52,335 nucleotides of DNA from Flavobacteriaceae bacterium (GTDB taxonomy: Bacteria > Bacteroidota > Bacteroidia > Flavobacteriales > Flavobacteriaceae), in assembly GCA_029238515.1 (NCBI GenBank), contig JAQWFW010000025.1, forward strand, positions 1 to 52,335, in the 5' to 3' direction. The number at the start of each line of letters is the position of its first letter. Positions within the stretch are counted from its first letter, which is position 1. The position numbers were made by a program, and so were the translations under genes. Shown one piece after another: positions 1 to 9,762 of this stretch. A model generated the notes under the pieces. The model was not told where the DNA came from. It made no database searches and saw only the letters and a list, made by a program, of their open reading frames with translations.

Positions 1-1004
1 TGCCCTTCTCCTCCATCACGCCCTGCACGACCAGTTTCTTGATAATAACTCTCTATACTTTTTGGAATATCATGATGAATCACAAAACGAACATCGGGTT
101 TATCTATACCCATCCCAAAGGCAATAGTAGCTACAATTACATCGACATCTTCCATCAAAAACATATCTTGGTGTCGCGATCGAGTTTTGGCATCTAAACC
201 GGCATGATAGGGCAAAGCTTTTATTTCGTTGACCTGAAGAATTTGAGCCAATTCCTCTACACGTTTTCTACTCAAACAATAGACAATACCAGACTTACCT
301 TGATTTTGTTTGATGAAACGTATGATGTCATTGTCTACTTGACTCGTTTTTGGAACAATTTCATAATATAGATTTGGGCGATTGAATGATGCTTTAAATG
401 TATTGGCATCTGTTATGGCAAGATTTTTCAGTATATCTTCTTGCACTTTCGGAGTTGCAGTTGCTGTAAGTCCTATGATGGGAATATTGTCACCAATTTG
501 CTGGATGATATGCCTTAAATTGCGGTATTCTGGTCTAAAATCATGACCCCATTCACTAATGCAATGCGCTTCATCAACAGCCATAAAAGAAATTGTTTGA
601 CTACTCAAAAAATCTGTATTTTCTTCTTTTGCAAGCGATTCTGGAGCAACATAAAGGAGTTTTGTTATTCCGGCTTCTATATCGGCTTTTACTTGTTTAA
701 TTTCTGTTTTGTTTAAAGAAGAGTTAAGAACATGAGCGATGCCTTCTTTTTCGGAAATACCTCGAATTGCATCAACTTGATTTTTCATGAGTGCAATAAG
801 TGGAGAAACAACAATTGCTGTTCCTGGATGCATTAAAGCTGGTAACTGGTAGCATAAGGATTTTCCACCGCCTGTTGGCATGATGGCAAAAGTGTGTTGC
901 CCAGACATGATGCTTTTTACGACCTGTTCTTGAAGTCCTTTAAATTGATTAAAGCCAAAATAGCTTTTGAGTGCCTCATGGAGATGTTCAGAAGTTGTAT
1001 TCAT
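1..1004 (-). CDS. recQ: ATP-dependent DNA helicase RecQ (5' part, cut by window edge)
   Basis: This is a 3'-5' superfamily-2 DNA helicase used in recombinational repair. The reverse-strand translation starts MNTTSEHLHE with the ATG complement at 1002-1004. It shows Walker A (TGGGKS) near residues 44-49, the DEAH box near 143-146 followed by CISEWGHDFR, and the motif VI stretch ETGRAGRDG just before the window edge. About 334 residues are visible. The zinc-binding, winged-helix RQC and any HRDC domain would lie beyond position 1, so completeness cannot be judged. The gene diverges from kdsD across a 140-bp gap. Confidence 0.95.
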   Translation of the reverse strand, partial: MNTTSEHLHEALKSYFGFNQFKGLQEQVVKSIMSGQHTFAIMPTGGGKSLCYQLPALMHPGTAIVVSPLIALMKNQVDAIRGISEKEGIAHVLNSSLNKTEIKQVKADIEAGITKLLYVAPESLAKEENTDFLSSQTISFMAVDEAHCISEWGHDFRPEYRNLRHIIQQIGDNIPIIGLTATATPKVQEDILKNLAITDANTFKASFNRPNLYYEIVPKTSQVDNDIIRFIKQNQGKSGIVYCLSRKRVEELAQILQVNEIKALPYHAGLDAKTRSRHQDMFLMEDVDVIVATIAFGMGIDKPDVRFVIHHDIPKSIESYYQETGRAGRDGGEG

Positions 1005-1094
1005 TAAAAGATTTAAATCTGTAAAAAGTGATCATTATAATAAAACGTTAACTTGGATTAAAAATAATGATTTTTACGCTAATTTTTCGTTTTT

Positions 1095-1125
1095 TTGCAT
1101 TGCAATCCTAAGATAGCTATATTTA
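1095..1125 (+). promoter_or_regulatory. Putative sigma-A promoter of kdsD
   Basis: TTG at 1095-1097 is followed after 20 nt by TATATTTA at 1118-1125. This differs at one base from the Bacteroidota -7 consensus TAnnTTTG. It lies 19 nt before the kdsD ATG. Confidence 0.5.
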
Positions 1126-1144
1126 CTACAGTACACAATAAATT

Positions 1145-2119
1145 ATGAAAACTTTAATATCTAAAAGTACAATTCTCGAAGCCGCAAAACATTCAATAAA
1201 TGAACAAAGCGATGCCATAAAAAACATAGCTAAACTTCTTGATGATTCTTTTGCCGAAGCTGTAGAACTCATATTGAAAACTAACGGAAGAGTAATCATT
1301 ACTGGTATTGGCAAAAGCGCCATTATTGCCAATAAAATTGTTGCAACACTAAATTCAACAGGAACACCAGCTGTTTTTATGCATGCCGCAGATGCCATTC
1401 ATGGTGATCTTGGTTTGGTCCAAAAAAAGGATATTGTAATATGTATTTCAAAAAGTGGAAATACTCCTGAAATTAAAGTTTTAATTCCTTTGCTCAAACG
1501 TGCTGGCAATCCACTGATTGCTATTACAGGTAATAAAAATTCATATCTAGCAGAACAAGCAAATTTTGTGTTTAATTCTTATGTAGAAAAAGAAGTCTGC
1601 CCAAACAATTTGGCGCCTACGACCAGTACCACTGCCCAACTTGTTATTGGTGATGCTTTGGCCGTTTGTTTGTTGGAAATGCGCGATTTTTCTAGTGATG
1701 ACTTTGCAAAATACCACCCTGGTGGCACTTTAGGAAAAAAATTGTTTTTAACCGTCAAAGATATCTCTCTGCAAAACGAAAAGCCAAACGTAGGGTTAAA
1801 ATCCAATATTAAAGAGGTTATTATTGAGATTTCTAAAAAACGACTTGGCGTAAGTGCCGTTACCAAACAAAACAAAATTCAAGGAATCATCACTGATGGT
1901 GACTTGAGACGAATGCTGACAAAAACAGATGATTTTTCAAATCTATGTGCAGCGGATATTATGACCAAAAATCCAAAATCTATCGATATCAATGCAATGG
2001 CTGTTGATGCCATGCAATTGATGGAACAACATGAAATCTCTCAACTGCTTGTTACCCAAGATGGATTATATGCTGGAGTCATTCATCTTCATGACTTAAT
2101 GAAAGAAGGAATACTGTAG
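1145..2119 (+). CDS. kdsD: Arabinose-5-phosphate isomerase (KdsD/KpsF family)
   Basis: The enzyme converts D-ribulose 5-phosphate to D-arabinose 5-phosphate, the first step to Kdo for the LPS inner core, in the cytoplasm. The 324 residues fit the KpsF/GutQ family. An N-terminal SIS domain (about 35-190) carries TGIGKSA at 53-59, H80 and H86, and SKSGNTPE at about 102-109. Two CBS domains follow, from about 205 to the end. The gene opens a forward run with tatC (2-nt gap). Kdo fits the LPS genes further along the window (lptB, GT9, Kdo-kinase-like). I am confident of the family. The exact substrate is inferred from the SIS plus CBS architecture. Confidence 0.92.
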   Translation: MKTLISKSTILEAAKHSINEQSDAIKNIAKLLDDSFAEAVELILKTNGRVIITGIGKSAIIANKIVATLNSTGTPAVFMHAADAIHGDLGLVQKKDIVICISKSGNTPEIKVLIPLLKRAGNPLIAITGNKNSYLAEQANFVFNSYVEKEVCPNNLAPTTSTTAQLVIGDALAVCLLEMRDFSSDDFAKYHPGGTLGKKLFLTVKDISLQNEKPNVGLKSNIKEVIIEISKKRLGVSAVTKQNKIQGIITDGDLRRMLTKTDDFSNLCAADIMTKNPKSIDINAMAVDAMQLMEQHEISQLLVTQDGLYAGVIHLHDLMKEGIL

Positions 2120-2121
2120 AT

Positions 2122-2925
2122 ATGGCACAAGAAAAAGAAATGTCTTTTTTAGACCATCTAGAAGAATTGAGGTGGCATATTATTCGCTCGACTATTGCCA
2201 TAATAGCAGCGGCTACACTTGCATTTCTTGGAAAGAGCTTTTTGTTCGGTGAGCTTATTTTTGGACCAACAAAAACTGACTTTTTCACTTATGATTTTCT
2301 TTGTCGAGCGTCATCTATTATTGGTTATGATAGTTTTTGTAATACTGCTTTTGATTTTGAAGTTCAAAGCAGGACTATGGCAGGACAATTTTCCGCTCAC
2401 ATTTGGACATCCATTACCTTTGGGTTTGTTATCGCATTCCCCTATGTGCTCTATGAGTTTTGGAAGTTTGTAAGTCCAGGACTCTACACGAAAGAACGTA
2501 AAAACTCTAAAGGGTTTATATTCTTTTCTTCGCTCCTTTTTTTTATTGGCGTTTTGTTCGGATATTATGTTATATGTCCATTGTCCATCAATTTTTTAGG
2601 TACTTACAGCGTAGCCGATCAAGTACACAACGATTTTGATTTGAATTCTTACATAGGGCTTGTTCGTGCCTCTGTATTGGCCTCTGGTTTTATTTTTGAA
2701 TTGCCTATTATCATATATTACTTAACGAAAATTGGGCTAGTTACCCCCCAATTTTTAAAAAACAACAGAAAATACGCTTTAGTAATTGTACTCATCATAG
2801 CTGCCATAATCACACCACCTGATGTAGCTAGTCAGATTATTGTAGCGATTCCTGTTATTATTTTATATCAAGTAAGTATTCTGATTTCAAAAATTGTTAT
2901 TAAAAAACAAAAACGTAAAACATGA
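2122..2925 (+). CDS. tatC: Sec-independent protein translocase TatC
   Basis: TatC is the core membrane subunit of the twin-arginine translocase and binds RR signal peptides. The 267-residue protein begins with the family motif FLDHLEELR near residues 9-17. It has about six hydrophobic segments, and the conserved FxxPGLYxxER-like element appears as FVSPGLYTKER around residue 115. It follows kdsD by 2 nt and overlaps the next ORF by 4 nt (ATGA), so the run is probably one transcript. No tatA or tatB gene is in the window. Confidence 0.97.
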   Translation: MAQEKEMSFLDHLEELRWHIIRSTIAIIAAATLAFLGKSFLFGELIFGPTKTDFFTYDFLCRASSIIGYDSFCNTAFDFEVQSRTMAGQFSAHIWTSITFGFVIAFPYVLYEFWKFVSPGLYTKERKNSKGFIFFSSLLFFIGVLFGYYVICPLSINFLGTYSVADQVHNDFDLNSYIGLVRASVLASGFIFELPIIIYYLTKIGLVTPQFLKNNRKYALVIVLIIAAIITPPDVASQIIVAIPVIILYQVSILISKIVIKKQKRKT

Positions 2926-3263
2926 GCAATCCTGTAGAAGAATTTAACGCCTATCGTGAAAAAATGAATGCTGAGATTTTAGCAGATAATAACACCGTAA
3001 TCAAGCGTATTTTTAATCTGGATACAAAAGCATTCCATCAGGGTGCACTAGATGTTCCCACGAAAGAACTCTTGGGCTTAGTCGCTTCTGCTGTTTTGCG
3101 TTGCGACGACTGCATCAAATACCACCTAGAAAAATGCCACAAAGAAGGATTGTCTAGAGCACAAATTGTGGAAGCTTTAAGCATTGCTACCCTTATTGGC
3201 GGTACCATCATGATTCCACATCTAAGACGGGCCTATGAATTTCTTGAAGCTTTAGAAGCATAA
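2922..3263 (+). CDS. Carboxymuconolactone decarboxylase / AhpD-like protein
   Basis: This is a 113-residue helical protein of the carboxymuconolactone decarboxylase superfamily. The centre carries the AhpD-like redox motif CDDC followed by IKYH (about residues 60-67), and the family motif continues as EALSIATLIGG. Members with CxxC are usually thiol-dependent peroxidase partners or similar redox proteins. The true substrate here is unknown. It overlaps the tatC stop by 4 nt and precedes lptB by 41 nt. Bacteroidota annotations often place this family between tatC and lptB, but the functional link is not established. Confidence 0.88.
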   Translation: MSNPVEEFNAYREKMNAEILADNNTVIKRIFNLDTKAFHQGALDVPTKELLGLVASAVLRCDDCIKYHLEKCHKEGLSRAQIVEALSIATLIGGTIMIPHLRRAYEFLEALEA

Positions 3264-3304
3264 AAGCACAGTTTTAATTATATTTACAAGCATATAAAGC
3301 AACA

Positions 3305-4045
3305 ATGAAATTAAGTGTTCAAAATCTGATGAAATCCTACAACGGACGCAAGGTCGTAAAGGATGTTTCATTTGAAGTAAAACAAGGCGAAATTGTTGGT
3401 CTATTGGGGCCAAATGGTGCTGGAAAAACTACCTCATTCTACATGACTGTAGGGTTAATCAAACCTAATGGGGGCTGTATTTTTTTGGATGATCAGGAAA
3501 TTACAAACTACCCCATGTACAAAAGAGCCCAAAGTGGTATTGGATATCTCGCGCAAGAAGCTTCCGTTTTTCGTAAATTGAGTATAGAAGATAATATTTT
3601 GAGTGTGTTGCAAATGACTAAACTCTCCAAAAAAGAACAACACGAAAAAATGGAATCGCTCATAGAAGAATTTGGGCTATCTCATATTCGTAAAAATAGA
3701 GGGGATTTACTCTCTGGTGGAGAACGCCGACGTACAGAAATAGCACGTGCTTTAGCTACAGATCCTAGTTTTATTCTATTGGACGAACCCTTTGCTGGAG
3801 TAGATCCTGTTGCTGTAGAGGATATTCAACGGATAGTTGCGCGACTAACAAAAAAGAATATTGGCATCCTCATCACAGACCACAATGTACAAGAAACATT
3901 AGCCATTACAGACCGTACTTATTTGATGTTTGAAGGAAGTATTCTAAAAGCAGGAGACCCCGAAACACTGGCAAATGATGAGATGGTGCGTAAAGTATAT
4001 TTAGGCCAAAACTTTGAATTAAGAAAAAAGAAGCTTGAATTTTAG
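3305..4045 (+). CDS. lptB: LPS export ABC transporter ATP-binding protein LptB
   Basis: LptB is the cytoplasmic ATPase that powers extraction of LPS from the inner membrane with LptFG. The 246 residues match the family. Walker A is GPNGAGKT (35-42), the signature LSGGE is at 136-140 followed by the LptB-typical [10 protein letters not shown], and Walker B ([13 protein letters not shown]) is at about 156-168. H193 in the TDHNV switch is present. The 3' end overlaps the convergent terC-like gene by 4 bp. The kdsD gene 2 kb upstream supports a shared LPS role. LptF, LptG, LptA and LptC are not in the window. Confidence 0.95.
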   Translation: MKLSVQNLMKSYNGRKVVKDVSFEVKQGEIVGLLGPNGAGKTTSFYMTVGLIKPNGGCIFLDDQEITNYPMYKRAQSGIGYLAQEASVFRKLSIEDNILSVLQMTKLSKKEQHEKMESLIEEFGLSHIRKNRGDLLSGGERRRTEIARALATDPSFILLDEPFAGVDPVAVEDIQRIVARLTKKNIGILITDHNVQETLAITDRTYLMFEGSILKAGDPETLANDEMVRKVYLGQNFELRKKKLEF

Positions 4046-4818
4046 TCTTTGGAGTTTTCTAAATCCTGTGCTTTTATAATTTTTTTCTGATATCGTCCTT
4101 GTACAATATCAATCATCACCAAAATAACAATAACAAAATAAAATGTTGTTTTGCTCATGGGCGTTATTTCTTCACCGAAAAGCTTTAAATGTGCCAAGTG
4201 ACCACCCTCGGTTAATAACATAATTCCAACGATAAACAGAATAAAAAGCCCCAAAACTTCATACATTCTATTTTTGGTCAAAAAATCTGTCACTTTATCA
4301 GACAACCAAATCATCAAAACGCCTCCAATAATAATGGCAGTAGTCATGATCCATAGCACATCGGTAAGTGCCATTGCACTAAGGATGGAGTCGAATGAAA
4401 AAACAACATTCATGACCACAATCATGGAAATGGTTTTAGAAACAGAACTTTTAGAAGCAGCAGTATTTATGGAGAAATTTTTAAAACTGACCATGTGCCA
4501 AATTTCTTTCATTGCAGTAAAAATGATGAAAACACCTCCAATCAAAACAATAATACTGTGCAAGTTGAAGTGCCCTTCTACAACATCTGAAAAAGGGATA
4601 TGGAGTATTGGATTCTGGAAATAACTAATCAAATTAAACAACACAAAAAGCAAAATGATACGAAAAACTACAGCCAAACCAATACCCATTTTACGCACAT
4701 AAGACTGGCGTTCTAATGGAGCTTTTTTACTTTCTAAAGAGATATACAACAGGTTGTCGAAACCTAAAACGGCTTGCAACATGACAAGCATCAGTAAGGT
4801 TATGATGTGATCAAACAT
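4042..4818 (-). CDS. TerC-family integral membrane protein
   Basis: The product is a 258-residue polytopic membrane protein of the TerC/YkoY type. About seven hydrophobic helices are visible. Both TerC acidic motifs are present: [10 protein letters not shown] near residue 19, and a second copy, [12 protein letters not shown], near 140. Members have been linked to metal-ion (Mn2+) export in other bacteria. The substrate here is not known. It overlaps pssA by 8 bp and is probably co-transcribed with it. Its 3' end overlaps lptB. Confidence 0.88.
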   Translation of the reverse strand: MFDHIITLLMLVMLQAVLGFDNLLYISLESKKAPLERQSYVRKMGIGLAVVFRIILLFVLFNLISYFQNPILHIPFSDVVEGHFNLHSIIVLIGGVFIIFTAMKEIWHMVSFKNFSINTAASKSSVSKTISMIVVMNVVFSFDSILSAMALTDVLWIMTTAIIIGGVLMIWLSDKVTDFLTKNRMYEVLGLFILFIVGIMLLTEGGHLAHLKLFGEEITPMSKTTFYFVIVILVMIDIVQGRYQKKIIKAQDLENSKD

Positions 4819-5515
4819 TTTGAGGTGGATTTATCAATGATAAAATAATATAAAATAGAATGAGTAAAGGAATACCTGCAAACTTAAAAACAATTAGAGC
4901 CACAAGAGAAAACACAATGAGTATGTATCTTGAAGCATTATCGGCAAAATTCCAAGTTTTAAATTTTAAAGCAATCAATTTTATGGGAGCATTCAACAAA
5001 AATGAGCTCAAAACAGTAGCGCCAATTAAAAACCAAGGATTAAGAATAATGACATTGTAACTGTCATTGTTTTGATAAGATAAAATTAAAGGTAAACTCA
5101 AAATAAGCAATGCATTGGCTGGAGTAGGAAGCCCAATAAAATAGTTTGATTGTTCTGTAGAAATATTAAATTTAGCTAACCTGTAAGCTGAGGCCAGCAG
5201 TACCAAAAGTCCAAAATAAGGCAAGATGTGGTGCGTATCCCAAGAAGGTGCAATGGACAATTCAAAAAGATGAAATAAAACTAAAGCAGGAACCAAACCA
5301 CTGGTGACAACATCGGCAAGAGAATCCAGTTGAAGTCCCAAATCAGAAACAACATTCAGTTTTCGTGCTATAAATCCATCAAAAAAATCAAATAAAATAC
5401 CCAAAAACACAAAAAGTGCAGCTGTGGATAAGTCACCTTCAACGGCAAAAATCACTGCAATCCCACCAGATAATAAGTTCAGTAGCGTTACAAAATTTGG
5501 AACAAATGTTTTCAA
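4811..5515 (-). CDS. pssA: CDP-diacylglycerol--serine O-phosphatidyltransferase
   Basis: The enzyme makes phosphatidylserine from CDP-diacylglycerol and serine at the inner membrane, the first step to phosphatidylethanolamine. The CDP-alcohol phosphatidyltransferase signature is complete: D46-G47-x2-A50-R51-x8-G60-x3-D64-x3-D68. Six or more hydrophobic segments fill the 234 residues. The start is a TTG at 5513-5515, and the protein begins MKTFVPNFVTLLNLLSG, as usual for the family. The downstream terC-like gene overlaps it by 8 bp. The serine specificity is inferred from the N-terminus and length. Confidence 0.9.
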   Translation of the reverse strand: MKTFVPNFVTLLNLLSGGIAVIFAVEGDLSTAALFVFLGILFDFFDGFIARKLNVVSDLGLQLDSLADVVTSGLVPALVLFHLFELSIAPSWDTHHILPYFGLLVLLASAYRLAKFNISTEQSNYFIGLPTPANALLILSLPLILSYQNNDSYNVIILNPWFLIGATVLSSFLLNAPIKLIALKFKTWNFADNASRYILIVFSLVALIVFKFAGIPLLILFYIILSLINPPQNV

Positions 5516-5624
5516 ATCGAATAAAATTTATTTAGTAAAAATAATAAACTATTTTTGTTTCTCATAAGTTAAAGACAATATCCGCTATAAATATTAGTTT
5601 TTGTAGTAAGCATACGCCAAGACA

Positions 5625-6701
5625 TTGAACATTAAGCAGTTTTTTTTATTTCTTTTTATTTCGACTTTAACTTCTGGTTTGAGCCAAACCACGCGCAGTT
5701 ACTCAAACGAATTTATGAATATTGGAGTAGATGCTGCGGCCCTAGCCATGAGCGGAGCGGTTACTGCAACATCAAATGATATAAACTCTGGGTATTGGAA
5801 TCCAGCAGGATTAGTTCATTTGGAAGACAATGCTTTGGCGTTGATGCATTCGAGCTATTTTGCAAATATTGCCAACTACAACTACATCGCTTTTGCGATG
5901 CCTTTAGATGACAGAAGTGCTGTTGGGATTTCTATTATTCGCTTTGGTGTTGATGATATTTTGGATACTACAAAACTCATCGACCAACAAGGGAATATCA
6001 ATTACGATCGCGTCAATTTATTTTCAGCTGTTGATTATGGGGTTACTTTTTCGTATGCTCGAAAACTCCCTATACCAGGTTTAAACTATGGTGTAAATGC
6101 AAAAATAATTCGTAGAATTATAGGTGATTTTGCATCTTCTTGGGGGTTTGGATTAGATTTTGGGATTCAATTTGAAAAAAATAACTGGCAATTTGGATTG
6201 ATGGCTAGAGACATTACAACAACATTCAACTCTTGGGCTTTTGAGGAAGACCGCTTGAAAGATATACAAAATGCAATTCCTGGACAAAATCAAGAAGAAC
6301 CTGAAGCCAGTGAAATTACACTACCAAAGTTACAGTTTGGTGTGGCAAAACGTTTTATTTTCGATTATGATTATAGCTTAAAAGCGGAAATTGACCTAAT
6401 TATGCGTTTTGAAGCAAACAATGACATCATTTCAACCTCATTTGCCAGTATCACTCCTGCTATAGGTTTTGAATTTGGATATATAGATATGGTATACCTT
6501 CGTGGAGGTGTAGGAAATTTTCAAAATGAATTACAATTCGACAACAGTAAAAAACTTAGTTTTCAACCAAATTTAGGGGTAGGATTTAAATACAATGGTA
6601 TTGCCATCGATTATGCTCTTACCGATATTGGCGATCAAAGTGTTGCTTTGTATTCCAATGTGTTTTCGCTTAAAATTGATTTAGGACTATTTAGAAGGTA
6701 A
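5625..6701 (+). CDS. PorV/PorQ-family outer-membrane protein (PorV2-like)
   Basis: This 358-residue predicted outer-membrane beta-barrel has a signal peptide ending near residue 20 (LTSGLSQ). The N-terminal section (GVDAAALAMSGA, then GYWNPAGL) matches the FadL-like PorV/PorQ proteins of Bacteroidota. A related paralogue is annotated in flavobacteria as PorV2 of the type IX secretion system. The start is a TTG at 5625, chosen because it gives a full signal peptide. It is followed 3 nt later by the Lnb-like gene. Two T9SS cargo proteins occur at 40-45 kb. Its role as a shuttle protein is inferred from the family only. Confidence 0.82.
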   Translation: MNIKQFFLFLFISTLTSGLSQTTRSYSNEFMNIGVDAAALAMSGAVTATSNDINSGYWNPAGLVHLEDNALALMHSSYFANIANYNYIAFAMPLDDRSAVGISIIRFGVDDILDTTKLIDQQGNINYDRVNLFSAVDYGVTFSYARKLPIPGLNYGVNAKIIRRIIGDFASSWGFGLDFGIQFEKNNWQFGLMARDITTTFNSWAFEEDRLKDIQNAIPGQNQEEPEASEITLPKLQFGVAKRFIFDYDYSLKAEIDLIMRFEANNDIISTSFASITPAIGFEFGYIDMVYLRGGVGNFQNELQFDNSKKLSFQPNLGVGFKYNGIAIDYALTDIGDQSVALYSNVFSLKIDLGLFRR

Positions 6702-6704
6702 ACC

Positions 6705-7892
6705 ATGAGAAGATTGTATTCATATTTAATATTATTTTTCACTATTAATCTGGCAAATGCACAAATTCAACTGTCCAATTTTGCAGAAGTCAGTGTCCTA
6801 ACCATAGGTCCTGGCACAGCACTAAATGATGCTTTTGGGCACAGTGCAATACGCATCAAAGACCCAATGTACAAACTTGATGCAGTGTTTGATTATGGCC
6901 GATATGATTTTGAAGCCGAAGGATTTTATCTAAATTTTGCCAAAGGAAAATTGACTTATGAAATTGGGTGGGCAAATTATGCTGCTTTCATTGAGCACTA
7001 TAAAAGTGTTGAACGAGAAGTAAAATCACAAACAATCAATTTAAATAGTACTGAAAAACAATTGCTTTTTCAGATGTTACAAAGAAACATACAACCCCAA
7101 AACAAAAGTTATTCCTACGACTTTTTCTACAACAATTGTGCGACCAAAATAAAAGATGCTTTTGAAACCGTTTGCGACGAAACTATAGTGTACAACGAAC
7201 CAACAACGTTTGAACCCTTGACCTTTAGAGCATTAATTAGATCGAAGGTTGCTCAAAATTCTTGGGGTGGGTTTGGAATTGATCTCGCCCTAGGTTCTGT
7301 GATTGATCAAGTCGCTAGTGCCGAAGAACATATGTTTTTGCCAAAAAATATTCATAATTTTTTTCAAGAAGCAAAATTTCAAAATTCACAAGAACCTTTA
7401 GTGAAAAAACAAGAAGTTTTGAGTGCGACTCAAACAACCTTACCCTCAATTTTTTGGATGAGTCCACTGTTTATTTTTGGTCTTTTGAGTTTGCTACTCA
7501 TAGTCCAAACATACAGAGATTTTAAAAGAAATTCCAGAGCAAGATGGCTAGACTTCAGTATTTTTACGATTACTGGGGGTATTGGTGTTGTCATCCTTCT
7601 GTTGTGGTTTGCGACAAACCATTCGGCAACAGCTTACAATTACAATTTCTTATGGGCTTTTGCTTTCAATTTATTAATGATTCCTACAACACTAAAAAAA
7701 AGTGTCAAAAAACGATTTATAGGGTACCTTAAATTTTTGATATTACTATTATTACTCGTGCTTTTACATTGGAGTACTGGAGTACAATCGTTTAATATTG
7801 CACTAATACCTATTTGGCTCGGATTGATGATTCGTTATGCATATCTTTGTATATGGTGTAACAACCATTTGAGCCACATAGACACTCCTTAA
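6705..7892 (+). CDS. DUF4105 / lipoprotein N-acyltransferase Lnb-like membrane protein
   Basis: This is a 395-residue envelope protein. A signal peptide (ending near NANAQ, residue 20) is followed by a periplasmic DUF4105 domain. That domain carries the papain-like pair FGHSAIRI (H46) and NNCATK (C145). Five hydrophobic helices follow, at about 248-268, 284-303, 311-327, 339-356 and 363-384. Proteins of this architecture in Bacteroides were recently shown to N-acylate lipoproteins (Lnb), replacing the missing Lnt. Function here is inferred from domain order and the two catalytic-type residues. It sits 3 nt after the PorV2-like gene and 10 nt before the ABC-F gene. Confidence 0.8.
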   Translation: MRRLYSYLILFFTINLANAQIQLSNFAEVSVLTIGPGTALNDAFGHSAIRIKDPMYKLDAVFDYGRYDFEAEGFYLNFAKGKLTYEIGWANYAAFIEHYKSVEREVKSQTINLNSTEKQLLFQMLQRNIQPQNKSYSYDFFYNNCATKIKDAFETVCDETIVYNEPTTFEPLTFRALIRSKVAQNSWGGFGIDLALGSVIDQVASAEEHMFLPKNIHNFFQEAKFQNSQEPLVKKQEVLSATQTTLPSIFWMSPLFIFGLLSLLLIVQTYRDFKRNSRARWLDFSIFTITGGIGVVILLLWFATNHSATAYNYNFLWAFAFNLLMIPTTLKKSVKKRFIGYLKFLILLLLLVLLHWSTGVQSFNIALIPIWLGLMIRYAYLCIWCNNHLSHIDTP

Positions 7893-7902
7893 TTCCAAAC
7901 TA

Positions 7903-9762
7903 TTGAATTATTTAAACGTAGAAGGCATATCAAAATCTTTCGGAGAATTATGTCTTTTTGAACACCTATCGTTCAGTATACACAAGGATCAAAAAATTGC
8001 ATTTATTGCAAAAAATGGAACTGGAAAAACGACAATTTTAAATATTTTGACTGGAAAAGACACTCCAGATTCTGGAGTTGTTGTCTTTAGAAAAGATGTA
8101 CGAATGGCATTTCTTTCACAAGAAACCAACCTCAATCCTGAATTGACTGTAAATGAATCAATATTTGATTCTGACAATCCCATCTTGAAAGTTATAGACA
8201 ATTACCACAAAGCATTGCAAGACCCAGACGATGCCAAAAGCTATCAAAAAGCTTTCGATGAAATGGATCGTTTTCAGGCATGGGATTTCGAGAACAAATA
8301 CACACAAGTGCTCTTCAAATTGAAGCTCAACGATTTAAGTCAAAAAGTAGATTCACTTTCTGGAGGCCAAAAAAAACGTCTTGCCTTGGCTATAACACTT
8401 CTTAGTAAACCCGATTTACTCATTTTGGACGAACCGACAAATCACCTAGATTTAGAAATGATTGAGTGGCTTGAAGATTTTTTTGAAAAAGAAAGTATAA
8501 CGCTTTTTATGGTAACGCACGACCGTTATTTTTTGGAACGCGTGTGTTCAACCATAATTGAGCTAGATGAAGGTAAAATTTATACTTACAAAGGGAATTA
8601 TTCTTACTTTTTGGAGAAAAAAGAAGAACGTATTCAAAGAGAATCTATTGAAGTAAACAAAGCCAAGCAACTTTACAAAAAAGAATTGAAGTGGATCCGA
8701 CGACAACCCAAAGCAAGGACAACAAAATCAAAATCTAGAGTAGATGACTTTCAAGACATCAAACAACGAGCTCATCAACGCAGAAATGATCATGAGGTTC
8801 AGTTGGAAATCAATATGGAGCGTCTAGGTGCAAAGATTTTGGAAGTTCACAAAATTTCAAAACGTTATGGAGATAAAGTCATTTTAGATGGCTTTAGTTA
8901 CATGATTCAAAAAGGCGAACGTATTGGTATTATAGGAAAAAATGGAACTGGAAAATCCACATTTCTAAATATGATTACTGGAGGTGAAAAGCCCGATAGC
9001 GGAAAAATAGTATATGGTGAAACACTAAAATTTGGCTACTATACACAACAAGGTATTCAAGCCAAACCACAACAAAAAGTAATAGAAGTTATTCGTGAAT
9101 TTGGAGATTATATTCCGTTGAAAAAAGGACGCCAAATAAGCGCCCAACAACTATTGGAACGGTTTCTATTTAGTAGAAAAAAACAGTATGATTTTGTGGA
9201 AAAACTAAGTGGTGGCGAGCGCAAACGTCTCTATCTATGCACCGTTTTGATTCAAAACCCAAACTTTTTAATTTTGGATGAACCTTCAAATGATTTGGAA
9301 ATTGTGACACTCAATGTACTAGAAAATTTCCTTTTGGACTTTCCTGGATGCCTGATTGTTGTTTCGCACGATCGCTATTTTATGGATAAAATTGTTGATC
9401 ATTTGTTTGTATTTCGGGGTGACGGAGTTATCGATAATTTTCCTGGAAATTATACTGATTTTCGTGTTTACGAGGACAGTAAACCTCCTTTGTCACAAGA
9501 AAAATCAAAAAATCAAAATAAACAAAAATCACATACAGCTACAGCTTCAAAACTAAGTTTTAATGAGCAAAAAGAACTGGAAAATTTAGAGAGCAAATTA
9601 AAAAGTTTAGAATACGACAAAAAGCAACTTGAATCTAAATTTGAAGATGTTGATTTAGAAATGGAAACCATTCAAAAACTTTCTGAAGAATTACAAAAAT
9701 TGATAGAGACAATTGAAAAAAAAGAAATGCGGTGGATGGAATTAATTGAAAAATTTGAATGA
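7903..9762 (+). CDS. ABC-F family ATPase (Uup/EttA-like)
   Basis: This is a soluble twin-ATPase protein of 619 residues with no membrane segment. The first domain has Walker A KNGTGKTT (about 37-44), signature LSGGQKKR and DEPTNHLD. The second has KNGTGKST, signature LSGGERKR and LDEPSNDLE. The linker is basic (WIRRQPKARTTKSK), and a coiled coil rich in Lys and Glu forms the last 65 residues, as in Uup. ABC-F proteins act on ribosomes or, for Uup, affect DNA transposon excision. The TTG start at 7903 gives the expected NYLNVEGISKSFG beginning. Its stop overlaps the next gene by 4 nt. Confidence 0.93.
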   Translation: MNYLNVEGISKSFGELCLFEHLSFSIHKDQKIAFIAKNGTGKTTILNILTGKDTPDSGVVVFRKDVRMAFLSQETNLNPELTVNESIFDSDNPILKVIDNYHKALQDPDDAKSYQKAFDEMDRFQAWDFENKYTQVLFKLKLNDLSQKVDSLSGGQKKRLALAITLLSKPDLLILDEPTNHLDLEMIEWLEDFFEKESITLFMVTHDRYFLERVCSTIIELDEGKIYTYKGNYSYFLEKKEERIQRESIEVNKAKQLYKKELKWIRRQPKARTTKSKSRVDDFQDIKQRAHQRRNDHEVQLEINMERLGAKILEVHKISKRYGDKVILDGFSYMIQKGERIGIIGKNGTGKSTFLNMITGGEKPDSGKIVYGETLKFGYYTQQGIQAKPQQKVIEVIREFGDYIPLKKGRQISAQQLLERFLFSRKKQYDFVEKLSGGERKRLYLCTVLIQNPNFLILDEPSNDLEIVTLNVLENFLLDFPGCLIVVSHDRYFMDKIVDHLFVFRGDGVIDNFPGNYTDFRVYEDSKPPLSQEKSKNQNKQKSHTATASKLSFNEQKELENLESKLKSLEYDKKQLESKFEDVDLEMETIQKLSEELQKLIETIEKKEMRWMELIEKFE

